This document shows, one piece after another, positions 23,641-35,944 of a DNA stretch of 64,000 bases. A program made the position numbers and the translations under genes. The stretch is from Acestrorhynchus altus (lineage: Eukaryota > Chordata > Actinopteri > Characiformes > Acestrorhynchidae), in assembly GCA_034509495.1 (NCBI GenBank), contig CM067522.1, forward strand, positions 6,518,916 to 6,582,915, written 5' to 3'. Position 1 is the first letter of the stretch; the number at the start of each line of letters is the position of its first letter. Below the pieces are notes generated by a model that worked only from the letters and a program-made list of their open reading frames with translations, searched no databases and was not told the DNA's origin.

Positions 23641-26009
23641 CATTTTTAAAAACTGTTTGATTTGAATTTGTTTACTTTTAAAGTTTAAAAGAATCATCTA
23701 CATGAAGTTGTTACAGGTATCAAGGCACAGCTTTGTTGGGCTGAAGTTGTCAATGACCAGCACTTTCATTTCAGCCAGCTATATATACTATATCAACATA
23801 TGAACATGTAAAGCACCACCACATTACTTTGAATTGCTGCAAACACAGTGTCAGTGGATTGCTCTTGGAGGAGAACACTATGTGCTACAGACCCAGAGAG
23901 AACAAGGCCAATATCTTGGGATCTGGCTCATCCCTTTAGTAAATGTTTGGGACTTCTCATTGTAAATCAGCTGAGAGCAATGGAGAAGAGTGATGGATGG
24001 ATGTTATCAGGAACTCAAGAGGTTATGGAGGTGCTGGAGTGGTTTATGGGACATTGCATCTTATCATAAAGGAACCTCGGGCTATGTTTCCTCTATCTAC
24101 ATCTCACCTCTCTTCCAATTTGCCTTGATCTCATCTATTCATGCCTAAGGACATTTTGACAGTGCTTTGTGGAACCTCTATCAAGCTCTGACCTGTTCAC
24201 AACAGTTTTTGCATTTATTAACATTGACAAACAAAGAGATGTAGAACTATGGTCTACTGATCTACATAAATCATTTAGTTACAGCAGTGATTATGTTTGT
24301 ATTTGACTGGTTAAGAAGTAGCGTGTTTGAAATCTTTTTCATTGTTTAATCAGTAGTACAACAGATTAATGTCCATTTGGACAAAGCTGGTGTCCAACTT
24401 GAAACTAAAAGTACTAAAACAACAGTTTAAGAAAAAACCTTTAAGCTTTATTATACAATAAATAAATAAATATAATAAATAATAAATAAACTCTCGACCG
24501 CTTTAAAAATGCGAGTTGATGCACTCTCAGAAGTGCATCAGAAACGGTCACAAACTGACCTAAATGAGACGTAATAAAGAAAAGGAGAGCAGCTTGTCCA
24601 GGTGATTTACAACAGTGAGGACACCAGCTAATAATTCAAGGTGGTGGTCTAAAATGAATGGTTTTCTAATGATACAGAGCACAACGTAATGGCTGTGTAA
24701 TTTACTCACATTCCCAACATATTCTGCTATAGGACAGCTATTCTTAACCTAATTTGCAGACTTGAGAGAAAGTATGTTGAGAAACTAGTTGGATAATATA
24801 GGTAATGCCAGTTAAGTGCTTAATTTTAGAAGCAACCATACTAGAAATTAAACAGAAAATAACTGGGATAGAAACAAATTTGGAGAGAACAATGAAATAC
24901 ACAAACAAAGAAAAAAAAACAGTTGGATCTTTAAACAACCTTTCAGTGGATGTTTCTTTACAGAACCATTTTTGTAAATGAGACGTGCACATGAACTTTT
25001 AAAGTCTAAATACAATGATATGTAGGTTCTAGTCCATTTTTAATATTTGTATACTGGTAAATATGATATAAATATAATTTCAATAAAAATATAAATATGA
25101 TCAAGCCAGGAGACTCTGAGGTGGCTTTATTTTTAAGGGTTTTTTAAACAGGAAAACTCAAACAGGAATAAAACTGGAGAATCTCAGATCCTTATCATTT
25201 ACAGCAATAGTTTTAGATGAGGTTCCATCTGTATAACATTGAATGCTATACGTGTTATATAATATTAAAATATATACTAAAATATATAATATTATCTGAT
25301 GACTGGAGCAGTAGCCTCATAAGGCAGTACAATTGGGGGTTAAACTATGTGTCTTGGGCCCCAACACACCCTTTAATCAAGATAAGATTCACATTCATGG
25401 AGTTTCCGCTGTTCCATTGGCTTCCATGTACCTTGACATGGGCCCTTCAGATTCCCAAGGCCTTTTTCCATTGTCCAGTCAGTGTCCAGGTATTAGCTTT
25501 CAGCCTTTTCAGCCAGACTTTCACAAGAATCCAAGTCTAGTATGCAATATAATTGTTCGTTCTGTTTTAAAATGTTGGCTTAATGATTGAGGTAAATGCA
25601 ATACTTAAAGAATACAAGAAGAAAAATAGAGAAAATAGAGAATGAGCATTAGAGAAATGAATAATAAGATATGATTTACTTCACAAATGCTGTGAAAATG
25701 CCTGAATATGAAATCAGTAGAAGGCTTGCATAACATAAAATGCTTCAGAGACTGTTGACATTTGGTGTTTTTTCCTGTAGTAACCTGTAATACATTCATT
25801 ATGTTCATGAGCCATGCATGTTTTTCATCACAGCTGGCTCATTATTTTTATTGGATGAACAAATTTGATGATTAATAATTTAACGGGCGTGTGGGGAAAG
25901 TGTCTGACACTATTGGGACTGAATGTGCTACAGTATATGGGAACAGATGATTTTTTATTGTTGTTGTTATTCTTTTGTTGTTTTGCTTTATTAACTGTTG
26001 TCTTATGTT
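23641..26009. other. unassigned sequence
   Basis: No gene recognised. A fragment of the 'ctttacagaacca' repeat lies at about 24930-25010 and an AAAT-rich run at about 24460-24490. Confidence 0.4.
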
Positions 26010-26430
26010 GATTTACACTTAGTTCTGAGTTCTCAGGCTCTATACTTGTTGAGACCAACATCTGCACACAAACATACAAAGATGAATGCTGACGATACTC
26101 TATACAGTCACAGTTCAAAGTCCAGACTCTGAGCTTTAATTCAAGGGGTTTACCAAATAGATTACAGTCATTTTTGCATACTTCCTCCATTTTCACAGGC
26201 TCAAAAGTAATTGGGCAACTGATAACCAGTTCCATGGCAGGGTGTGGCCTGTTCTCTCTCTCTCTCGCTCTCTTTTTATAACAAATATGTGGTCCAAAGA
26301 AGTCCTAATGTAGGTCATAATCAGGATGAAAGAACAAAGCTACCAGAGAGCTGCAGAAACTTTAGGAGTAGATAAATCTACATTCTTAAAATGAGGAATG
26401 TAGTGGCTCAGCTCAGCAACACCTATCATT
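26010..26430. mobile_element. degenerate DNA-transposon-like repeat
   Basis: The stretch 'acaggctcaaaagtaattgg' (about 26197-26216) and its surroundings match a dispersed fish repeat I recall. Downstream 'gtggctcagctcagcaaca' continues it. The minus-strand frame across 25828-26235 is not a recognised protein. Confidence 0.4.
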
Positions 26431-26439
26431 GTGAAAATG

Positions 26440-26640
26440 CAAGATCCCAGAGGAACTATGGCGGTTCTTCGGTTTGAAGCTGTGGAAGAACGTGGTGGTG
26501 CTTCACGGAACCTTCAAGAACTTCCAAGAACCTTGCACTTTAATTGAAGGTTCCTCCACAATTTCAAATTGAAGAAATTCCAAATGTTCCTCAAAGATCT
26601 TATACTTTAAACAGTGACCTTGAGGACAGCTGAAGAATAT
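26440..26640. repeat. short internal repeats of 'aagaacttccaagaacctt' type
   Basis: Several diverged 'gaacctt/aaggttc' blocks in both orientations, possibly another copy of the 'aagaacc' repeat. Not resolved further. Confidence 0.3.
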
Positions 26641-26859
26641 GATCACAGACACCTTACCATGAAATTCTGGCATCTAATCAAGTCAAGAAAATTCAATGAA
26701 GGATGAAGACGTCATTGTCAACGTCTGCAATCAAGAGATGTCGTCATAAATGTAAATATAGAGGGTTTATCTAAAGATGTGCACCACTGGTAACACTTAG
26801 GATAAGTCTGGCTCTTAGGAAAAAAAAAAACATCCATGGATCTTCTTATAAACTACCAG

Positions 26860-27075
26860 ATGGACTGAGTGTCAGTTCATTACACACCCATTCACTCACA
26901 GTTACAAGCAATTTAGCATAGCCAATTCACCCAGGAGGAAATAAACTCCTGCGCCTGTAAGAAACCTACACAGACACTTTGAAAGTAGAACCAAACTCCT
27001 GACAGAGAGCAGAGTGAGGATCAGACCCCCAGAACCTCCAGATGCTTTACAGGATGCTGTGCCATCCCACAATTA
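26860..27075 (+). repeat. diverged interspersed repeat with 'gcaatttagcatagccaatt' core
   Basis: The order 'acccattcactcacag', 'gcaatttagcatagccaatt', 'cacccaggagga' and 'ctgtgccatccc' follows a very common teleost dispersed repeat recalled from memory. This copy is strongly diverged. Confidence 0.5.
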
Positions 27076-27715
27076 ATGCTTTAACACAAATATTGTCTCT
27101 CTCCATTGAAAACCATGTATATATTTTTGTCCATTTTTTTTTCTCTATGGTTTCAACCCTGTTCTGTACATTGTGGAAATAATTCTGGAGGAATAGACCA
27201 ACTATATGACCAAAAAAGGCTCCAAATAACTGTTAATTTATGTTATTTTACATGAACTTTCATTCAAAGTTCAGATGTCTTTACCTTCTGCTGTAAAGTC
27301 ATGATTTGGAGATACATATTTTTCATTGGACAGTGACAATATGTATGACCTCTTATCCTGAACCTGGTCTTGCATTAAAACAAACTAGTGTGGGGGTGTA
27401 TTGCAATGTCTGGTCATTATTGCTTCATGGGGTTGTATTGGTGCGTAAGCAGTGATTCATTACTTTTCTCCATGCAATGGAATTTCTCCAGACTTTCATA
27501 CATAGATGTTTTTGCCACTTGTAAAATATTTAGATCTCATTTGAAATATTATGAATGAAAAATTACTACAAATTCTGCGTAAGCATCATTTATGGATCAT
27601 GAAGGATCTGCCACTGCTCAGTCATTATGTCTAGCATTGTAACATAAAAGGGATGAAAGAGGTGGGAACAATGGGGGGAAAGAGGTGAACATCTCCATAA
27701 TCATTAACAAAACAG
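27076..27715. other. unassigned sequence
   Basis: No gene or recognised repeat. Confidence 0.4.
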
Positions 27716-28150
27716 CTTATCATCAATTCACTCAGCACGAAGAAGTGTCCTGCTCCATCCCTCTGTGATTTGACTCCTGCTTGAGGCAGTACAAACTAAA
27801 ACGCCTTGTGGAGACTATCTAGACAGAATGCTAATCTAGACAGCATCCCTGCTGATAACCTTCTCTTCCTCATAGTTCCTAAGTCTGGACACAAGATGGA
27901 TGAGGAGCTACTGACCTGTCTGCTCTTCCATACCACCTTGCTTGACATCCATGTTTGAGCACATCTGTAACCTCCAGCCAGATGGCCCCTCCTGATGGTA
28001 GCACAGAAATTATCAGAGCTTTAGGCCTGAACAAGACACCCATCAGCACTATTATCTTAAACAGAGACGATAACGACCAGACAAATCTGTTTCCCAGACT
28101 ACTTTCATTCACATGTGCCTTTTGAGTCAATGGCATGTAAAAGAGATTAA
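27716..28150. other. complex unique sequence, candidate conserved element
   Basis: Balanced composition and no internal repeats. A minus-strand 85-codon frame (27879-28136) is present without a recognised domain or convincing splice sites. Confidence 0.2.
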
Positions 28151-28534
28151 AAAGCTCCTCACATGGGTTAATGGAGTTTAAATATAAAGGTGATGTTCAA
28201 AGAAATGGTTCAAAGCTCATTACTGTGAACAATATGTATTTTTGTGTGAAATACAGTTTTAGAGGAATACAGGCATTTGATGTGTCTGAATACATGGTCT
28301 TTCAAATTTCATCCCCAAAAAATGTATTAACATTAAAACTCTGTAAGTGCAAGTGTATCTGTTCTTCACATGTATACTTTATTCATAATCATATAACATC
28401 GTATAAATCATATAATAGCAATTTACTATTAAATTAAATAAAGATGTATCTATGTATCCTCTTTGCATAATCATTTATACTTTAGAATCATTTTGTTTTC
28501 ATAGTTTGATGTACTTTTATTTGCCAAAATAATT

Positions 28535-28660
28535 TAAATGTACTTATAGGAGACAGTCGCGCATGTGGAATATTGATATTTTCAGGACATCCTAGGCTGC
28601 TCAAATTTGTCTTCATTTTGAGAATGAACAGAAACACCATGTTTTGATTAAAGAAATTCA
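28535..28660 (-). repeat. interspersed repeat family R2, copy 4
   Basis: 'acttataggagacagtcgcg', 'attgatattttcagga' and 'caaatttgtcttcattttga' are the reverse complement of the family blocks. Confidence 0.6.
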
Positions 28661-29310
28661 CCTACTATTTGTTTGTTTGTATGTTTTTGTTGTGTGTTTG
28701 TTTGTGTTGTCGTTGTTTGTTTGTTTTTTGCTTGCTGACAAACACTTTACATTTCAGAGATTCTGTTGGCATATATATATATGATCTACTTATGATTTGT
28801 AATGATTAGATTGACAGGGGTTAAAATGTTACTTTACTTTAAATGTTATTTATCTGATAAATGTTTTTAAATGTTGTTAATTCATTGTTCTTTATTATTT
28901 TTGTTATTAATGTATGTATCAGTAGTGTCCTTTCTCTGGACTTTTATATGATGTTTGAACACTGTGTGAGCAAAGAAAGAGAGCAAACAGTCCATCCCTT
29001 TTCATTTTCATGTATAACCCAATATATGGGTCATTAATGCTATCAGCCCTGCCCCCTTTTGCTCATAATTCAGTGTCTGTATGCAGGTTGAGCATGTGCA
29101 TGAGGACAGAGCCGTAAACATGCTCTTGAATGCTCCTATGGCATTTAAACTGGGATTTCATTCAGTTAAAATGTGAATTTTAAGTCTCATAGTTTCTTAT
29201 GTGTATGAAGTCTGTAGGTTGATCCAACTCTGAGTTATGAAGGTTAGGAAGTTACATGCATGTGGATCTCTAAGAATTAAGCTTAGAGCAGCTTCAATCA
29301 AGATTCAAGC
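28661..29310. repeat. GTTT-rich stretch followed by family R3 copy
   Basis: 28668-28730 is degenerate GTTT. 28950-28990 shares 'gagcaaagaaagagagcaaa' with 9370. 29035-29310 shares 'gtctgtatgcaggttgag' with 1496-1513 and 'gaagtctgtaggttgat' with 32069-32090. No gene. Confidence 0.5.
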
Positions 29311-31379
29311 ATAATGTCAACATAAACCTTTTTATGAAAGCTGTTGTAGGATTGACAGGTTGTGTAGTGCATACAAAAATGCATCAAATGTTTGCACAGG
29401 ATTAAACATGTCTTTATATGTCCCACTTTCTCACAGCCAGAAACTGGACTCTGAAATAATAAAACTGGGAGAGAACTGCTGCTCCTCAATCATTTGATTT
29501 TCCTGTGATGCACAAACTAATATTGATACACTCAGTGTGGGCTGAATGTAGAGCTGAAAGTAAATCAGTGTTTTTGTTGTCAGTTGTTATCAGTCACTGT
29601 TCACTTACTGTTCCACTATCAGCACAGAATGCACTAAAAATATTGAGATAGCTCCATTAACAATCTAAGTAAGTCATGCTTCTTTTCTAAAGGCGTGTGC
29701 TCAGTGTCTGGTTTTCCATTAGAAATCCACCCCAGTCTGCCTGCCCTCGACACTGGATTACATGAAATAAATCAAACATAAGCCATGGTAATAAAAAAAA
29801 ATGCTGCGCTACAAGGAATACCAGCACTTTTTCCCACATAACAACAAGACTTGTTCCAGTCATTACCAAAACGTGCATAACAACACCCTAATGTCTGGAG
29901 GTATTTCATGAGGTGGTGGTGGAAGGAGAAACAAAACCAAAAGTTCCTTCATTATTTGAACAACTGAACTCTTGAGTCATTATATGATTGAAAGCAATTC
30001 ACAGTGTCACATATGTACCAGAAATACAGTATATTACAGAAGCCATTACCACCCACCATGGAAGACACAGTGGCCACCCACTGGTGAATAATGATTGTGA
30101 CCTGCAGCATCTGGCTAGAATCTAGTAGGAATCACATTCACATTCAGTGCAGGATATTAGTTCCTGTCCCATGATTATGTCAGAGCATATTGTATTTTGC
30201 AACTGTCTCCTAAATTGTAATGTGATTTTTATACTTCCAGTGGACAGGATGATGAAAATTGTTTTAATCATTTTAATTCAGTTTGCCTAATCCTTAACAA
30301 TATGGAATTTCTGCCACCCCTGCTTAGAAATAAAAATATCAATTTCACATAAACGTCACATTGATTGCCTAAAACAACAAATCATGGACCAATGTTTGAG
30401 TAAACTTGAGTGGGTAAATAATTCCATGTACTCTCTCTGTAATGTATTTGGGTTGGCATACTTAACCTAACATTTGTGTCCATGAATGTAATGAGCTGAA
30501 GAGTAGAAGAGAACACTGTGGTTTTCCTTCCATCCATTTTACACCATTACTAATTTCCACCACAACCTCAAAAACACCACTTTAAGAATCCTGGTCCTGA
30601 AGCAAACAGCAATGTTAAATTCAGCAACAACGTAATAAAGCAGAGTGTATGACTGGGGGAAAAGAGTGCAGATCGCTCTGGCAAAAAAAATGCAAAAGTC
30701 TGATTGCATTCATCGGTTCAGCAATCATTCCACCATCTAATTTCAGTTTATAAAACAAATATTTGTATTTTTGCCCTTGAAGACAAAACAAATCTTAGTT
30801 CAGTTAATTCATTTAATTTATGATTTCATTCATTTCAAATTGATTTTCTCACATTAAAAATGTAATTTTCGTGTCTATTTGGCAACTTGGCATCTGAAAT
30901 GGTCTGAATGCCACTTGCTCTGGTCATTACTGGATATTCAAGTGCCCACATAATAAGAAGTCAATAATAATGTAAAGCCTCTGAAGCAGACAAGGTACAA
31001 AGTCAAAAATGCAATGCCATAGTAAAAAAAACTTTGGGAAATCTAGAAGATTTCAGTCAATATGTCTTTCTTTTTCTTTTTTCTTTTGTTATTTATTTAT
31101 TTATTTTTTTTATTTTTTTTATTTATTTAGAATATTATGTAAATAAGCTTTTTAATCATGAAAAAATCTCCAGATGATGTAAAAGTCATATCCTAATTAT
31201 GTTTTTTTTTTAATAATCATTCAGGAGTCTATGAGTGAGGCATTTTTCTTCAATATGCTAAAATGCATTTGTGCACCTACAATTCCTCAATATTCAGAAC
31301 ATAATTTATTAAAAACCTGCTCCATAACCCTAAGGGTATATCCATAAAAAGCAGTGATTAGCAGTACAGAGGGGCACTG
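29311..31379. other. unassigned AT-rich sequence
   Basis: About 2 kb with no gene, transposon or long tandem repeat recognised. TTTA/T-rich run at 31070-31130. Confidence 0.4.
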
Positions 31380-31601
31380 GCCTCCTTCTCTGATGGAAGA
31401 TGAACCAGTATATAAAAGGTCAAACAGATTCTTTTCCTAATATTTTCTTTCAGTTGTTGCCAAATGACTCTGACAGCAGGCTTCATATGTATCAATACAA
31501 TAGTACACTGACAAGTTTTCTCTTACACCTGCAAAATTGGTATGTAATGGGAAGATACAGTACATACTACTGCACTGGAATTTCATGTAGGGGTCATGTA
31601 G

Positions 31602-31626
31602 AGACCAAAGGAGTCTCCTTTGGTCT
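31602..31626. repeat. 25-bp near-perfect palindrome
   Basis: AGACCAAAGGAG, one T, then CTCCTTTGGTCT: two 12-bp arms without mismatch. It lies inside non-repetitive, GC-richer sequence (about 31550-31860) with no recognised gene. Confidence 0.9.
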
Positions 31627-32039
31627 TCTTCTGATTAGCAAAAGAAGCTCGTTTGGATGCCCTCAAACTCAGCTACTTTAACAAACTCTCGCCGGCTGTC
31701 ATCTAAGTGCACCACAGGGGCCTGAGGAGGCCTTTGAAAAAGCAAGCTGCAGGGCATAGTCAGTTTTGTGCAGTCACATCTCAGCACAAGCTATCCAGAC
31801 TTTCTATTTAGCGTCAAGAAGCTTTCACACTCGCTCCTCTTGAAGCTTTATTGCCCACTGATTTTTTACACCATTAGGAGTAAGTCAGTTTCTCATCATG
31901 TACTCTGTTTTGTTGAAAACAAAAATATAAAAAAAAAAATAGATAAAAGGCGTATAAAGTCGCTCATAACTGTGGCGTGAAGCAGTGGAATTGTGTTCAG
32001 TTGGAAACTGAATCATCACACAATGATGAGACCATCATG

Positions 32040-32230
32040 GTTCGACAGGGTATTGATGTTTGTTATATGTGTATCATGTCTGCAGGTTACTCTGATCCTG
32101 AGTTAGGAAAATGTCATGTAACTGCCCGCAAAGTGTGAATCTCTGCTTCTAAGAGTTAAATTTAGCTACTTCAAGCACAGATGCAGGTCCTCTTTGGAAG
32201 ATGGAAGATATATGGTACCATACAAAACAC
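32040..32230. repeat. interspersed repeat family R3, copy
   Basis: 'atcatgtctgcaggttactc', 'tgatcctgagttaggaa', 'atgtcatgtaactgc' and 'gatgcaggtcctctttgga' match parts of the copies near 1600, 15580 and 29210-29290. Confidence 0.5.
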
Positions 32231-32725
32231 TGATCTTTAAGTGTTGTGTTTGTATTACTGTTGTAAAAGTAAAGTTCTCCTCTTCTTCTTACTGCTATCT
32301 TGATAGCGTCTAACTGAGCATATTATTCTGCTCATTCTGTAGATTTATTATTGTTATAGCTGTTGCAGCAGAAATTTAAAGTCAGTGATTTTACTTCCTT
32401 CTAAAGATGAAAGCATTATTAAAAATGGTCCAAAATCATTTGATTACTGCTATATTAACTTACATAAAGTTAAAAGTGTCCTTTCAGAGATGATAATGGT
32501 GTTGATATATGACTTCATAAAAAAAGCTGTTGAAGTTTCAAATGAAAAAGCAACCCATTTTCTTAGCAGCCCCTAAAATATTCTTCAAAAGTAGTCAACA
32601 TGTGGCTTTATTTTGTCACAAATAATCATTTTTTTTACGAAGTGGAATCAAAGTGGAATGATCCTTCCCAGTGTGTCTTATGTTTGTAATATATTGACCC
32701 ATCTCACTCACAAAACTAGTCGCAT
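32231..32725. other. unassigned sequence
   Basis: No gene recognised. Confidence 0.4.
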
Positions 32726-32726
32726 A

Positions 32727-32734
32727 CATAAAAG
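32727..32734 (+). promoter_or_regulatory. possible TATA-like box before the candidate exon
   Basis: CATAAAAG lies about 110 bp before the ATG at 32841, followed by a short GC-richer leader. It is weak evidence on its own. Confidence 0.2.
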
Positions 32735-32840
32735 TTAACGAGAGCGCCTTCTGGGTCAGCGGCCTGTGGCCCTGAGAGCGGGGCTCTGCGTGTTCTCTTT
32801 GAAGCATGATCATTTAGTCTAAGGTTCCTCTGCTGCAGCC

Positions 32841-32863
32841 ATGGCTCCGGGCCAGAAGAGCAG
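32841..32863 (+). CDS. candidate short first coding exon (unidentified gene)
   Basis: An ATG in an excellent Kozak setting (gcagccATGGct) opens MAPGQKS and, after 23 coding bases, meets a splice donor AG|GTAACA at 32864. The local 200 bp are GC-richer than the surroundings, and a TATA-like box is present upstream. I recognise no gene from seven residues and found no matching downstream exon. It may equally be a chance combination in a non-coding RNA or conserved element. Confidence 0.2.
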
Positions 32864-32879
32864 GTAACAAGCCTTTCCC

Positions 32880-34161
32880 ACACAGCCCGAGAGCACACTC
32901 ACACTGCTAACATCCTGACTCAGCGATAGCTAGCTTTGAGTGAGGAAGGAGAATAAAATGCAAAGAGCTTCAAAGCGCTTTTCTGGTTACGGGTCATGAC
33001 AAATGCTTTCAGGTGGAAGCACAGCTAAGGTCATGTGGATGATGGTCTTTCGCTGTAGTTATAGGTGGGAGCAAGAGCCCAATATGCCAAGGTATTTTAG
33101 ATCAATACAATCCAGAAGAAAGTACATTGTTAGGTAGAAAGGATTGATTTTAATTTCCACAAAGATGCTTACCTCTAGTTGACCCAAATCACCTCACAAC
33201 AGAAGCACAAACAAGATCTTTATCAAGATTACCTATTAACTAGTCTGGCCTTAGGATGTGGGGGAGGTCATTAGTTAAGAAGGTCATAAGTCATCTAGTA
33301 GTGATATTTGAAATGTCAAGTGTTAAAAGACTCTTCCATTCTGCACAGTTGAGAGTTCTGTCACAGAAAACTGGGATTCTATATGTCTTAGATGTGTGTG
33401 GCCATAGATGATGAGAAAATTCACTGATGAGAAAAAGAGGATGACGAGGTGAGTTCTGGTGTCTATTTACTGAATCCTGGTTTAAATGTCAAAGGAGCCT
33501 TCTACTGCATGTTTACTGCTCTGTCCACATGTATACACCCAATCTTGCATGCAGACTCTGGCTGATCAGTTATTATTGTTTTTGTTGTTGTTGTTCAAAA
33601 AATAGATATGTAATTATTTGTTTGTTTATTTATTTTCCAGGAGTTAATTTTGGGATATGTGCTCTGAATCATGAGATTAGTTCAGAGGGTTGTAGGTGAT
33701 GCATGGATTCCTTGTTTTCAGTTTGTCCTGAAGCAGTTTTTCTCCATCACTGGGCTACAGATTTTCCATAGAAGAAGGTAAACAGGTCCAGGTTTGCAAT
33801 ATTGGAAACCCAACAAGTGCCTTGTTCTAATATTGATAGCTATTATTTATCGGAGCTGTGGTCAAGCTCTGAAATCTGATTTTATATTACTTTTGCCTTT
33901 CCCTTGGGGAATATATGGTGATGCAAAACATACTGATTATGGATAGCTTTTTTCCCAATGAGGTTAGATATATTTCATAGACCTATAATAGTTGCTAGAG
34001 TCTTTATGAGTCTGTGATGTATTTACTGCCCTCTATTGGTGTGTCAAGAAAATGAGTTTGCCAGGTTAAATGAAACCCATCATTGTCTTGCTGACCCAGA
34101 TTATATAATATAAATACACATACATAAATATACATATATGACTGCATATTATGCATATTGC

Positions 34162-34164
<3 letters not shown>
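32880..34164. other. unassigned sequence
   Basis: No gene recognised. A possible R3 fragment lies at about 33490-33570 ('catgcagactctggctgatc'). Confidence 0.4.

Positions 34165-34243
<79 letters not shown>
34165..34243 (+). repeat. (GT)n microsatellite
   Basis: About 39 uninterrupted units. Confidence 0.95.
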
Positions 34244-34246
<3 letters not shown>

Positions 34247-34759
34247 AAGTACCTGAAACAAGGATAAAGATAAAGGTCAACACAAAATTCAACACATTAG
34301 TCCCCTTTTATTACTAACCCAGTTTAATAGGGTTAACATTTTTTCTGCAAGCCATATGTTCAAGTCAGGAAGCATTTAAGGGCTTTAGTTTTAAGAGTAT
34401 ATTAACACAGTCCAAAAGAGTCTTGTTATTCTGACCTGTTGCAAATCATATATACTTCTTGCTTTTTTGGTCACCCACTGGTGAGAAAGTTTATAGTTCA
34501 GGCACAAAGCAACGTTTCCAGGAAGTGGAACTCGGGCAGCTGTGACCTATCTTCATTTGTTTCCATCAAATCTTGGCAAACAAACAAGAACTAAAGCAAA
34601 GAAAAAATACTTTGGAAAAGCTTGTTTCTTCTCACATCCCAATGGAAGGCCACCTATCTCTCTTTGAGACAAATAAACCTCCTTCTCTCATCTTCTACTA
34701 GAGCGTAAACCAAAAAAGGTCAGGCCGAGAGGTCATTTCACATATGGCTGGTTACATGT

Positions 34760-34976
34760 GAATCATGACCACCAACTCTAACCTAATGGCTGTGGTCTGT
34801 AGCAATAGTTGTCTGTAACCAATTGACGTAGAGGGAGCATCTCGTGGATGACCCAGGGTCTTCTGAGGTTTAATCACCAGTGATTCAACAATTGTCGGCT
34901 CATTTTTGGATATGAAATGATGTATGAGGAGGTTCCTTATGCCATCTTTGTCTGAAAATAAAAGGCACACAGAAAA
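34760..34976 (-). other. candidate minus-strand exon or conserved element
   Basis: Read on the minus strand, a good acceptor (tgccttttattttcag, then ACAAAGATGG) opens an uninterrupted frame that starts DKDGIRNLLIHHFISK and continues for about 66 codons to a stop near 34755. Possible donors exist (for example ATTAG|GTTAGA). Composition is complex and non-repetitive. No domain is recognised, so an exon of an unidentified gene and a conserved non-coding element are equally likely. Confidence 0.25.
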
Positions 34977-35944
34977 ACAACAACAACAACAAAAAAAACC
35001 ACTCAAACTGACACTGAACTGATCTGAAGCCCTGGAATGTTTAATTAAGAGGTTAAAACAGCCCCATAAATTTGAAGATGGTTACAGAACATTGAACACA
35101 GCCCATAGGAATAATGGAGTTTACACTGGAATTCACCACTCTGGTAATGCCATTGTTATTGGTTTCATTATTTGTTCCATTACATCCGTTGAATTAACTG
35201 TAATTTTGTTGTTGTCATTATATTATTGTTACTTCATTACAGCAGTGTGGTATAAACCTCAGAAGAAACCACTGTGGAAATTCACCCTGCTTTTCAAAAT
35301 CTACAATAATAGTGTCAAAGTGTCAAAAGTATCACCATTATAAGAACAGTGGTCAATCATCATTACAGTGTTTACCATGCAGTGTTAAATGTACAGGTAC
35401 CATAGTACTTATCCTTGTATTCCCTCTATATTAACTTTACATGGCTCAAAACATGTAATGTGACATTATGATGAACCACGAAGTTACTTCATTATTTAAG
35501 GTTTATTGACCCTCTCACAGAGAGTCTGAGAGTAAAGAAGGTGATATGGAATGAAAAATTCACTGTCCATTATTCTGACAAAAAAGGCACCTTACAGAAC
35601 CCAGGATTTGAACTGTGCACTCACTGCTTGTTTAACCTCCACAGGAATGCATCACCAGAATAGAATAGATTGATTGCTGTATACCCAATGTCAAACTTTG
35701 AGAAACAGTGAGGAACCAAGATTAAAAAGGAGAAATTCACTGAGATCATGGAGATGTAACAGTAGGAGGAACTGAAAATGAAAAGGGGAAAGTCTCAAAG
35801 TGCACGTTGAAAGCAAAGAGCACAGTGAGAAGAAAAAAAAGACAAAAGGGCAAACTGAGGTGGGATAAAGATCCAAAGTACTGAGTAGAGTTAGAGCAGT
35901 GGAACTGCATTCCTGAACATCTTTGGCCTAAGTTGGCATTTGTG
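34977..35944. other. unassigned sequence
   Basis: No gene recognised. An 83-codon plus-strand frame at 35092-35343 contains one hydrophobic stretch and is probably chance. Confidence 0.35.

Noticed and set aside
32841..32863. assigning the candidate exon MAPGQKS to a named gene
   Set aside because: Seven residues are too few and no downstream exon was identified.
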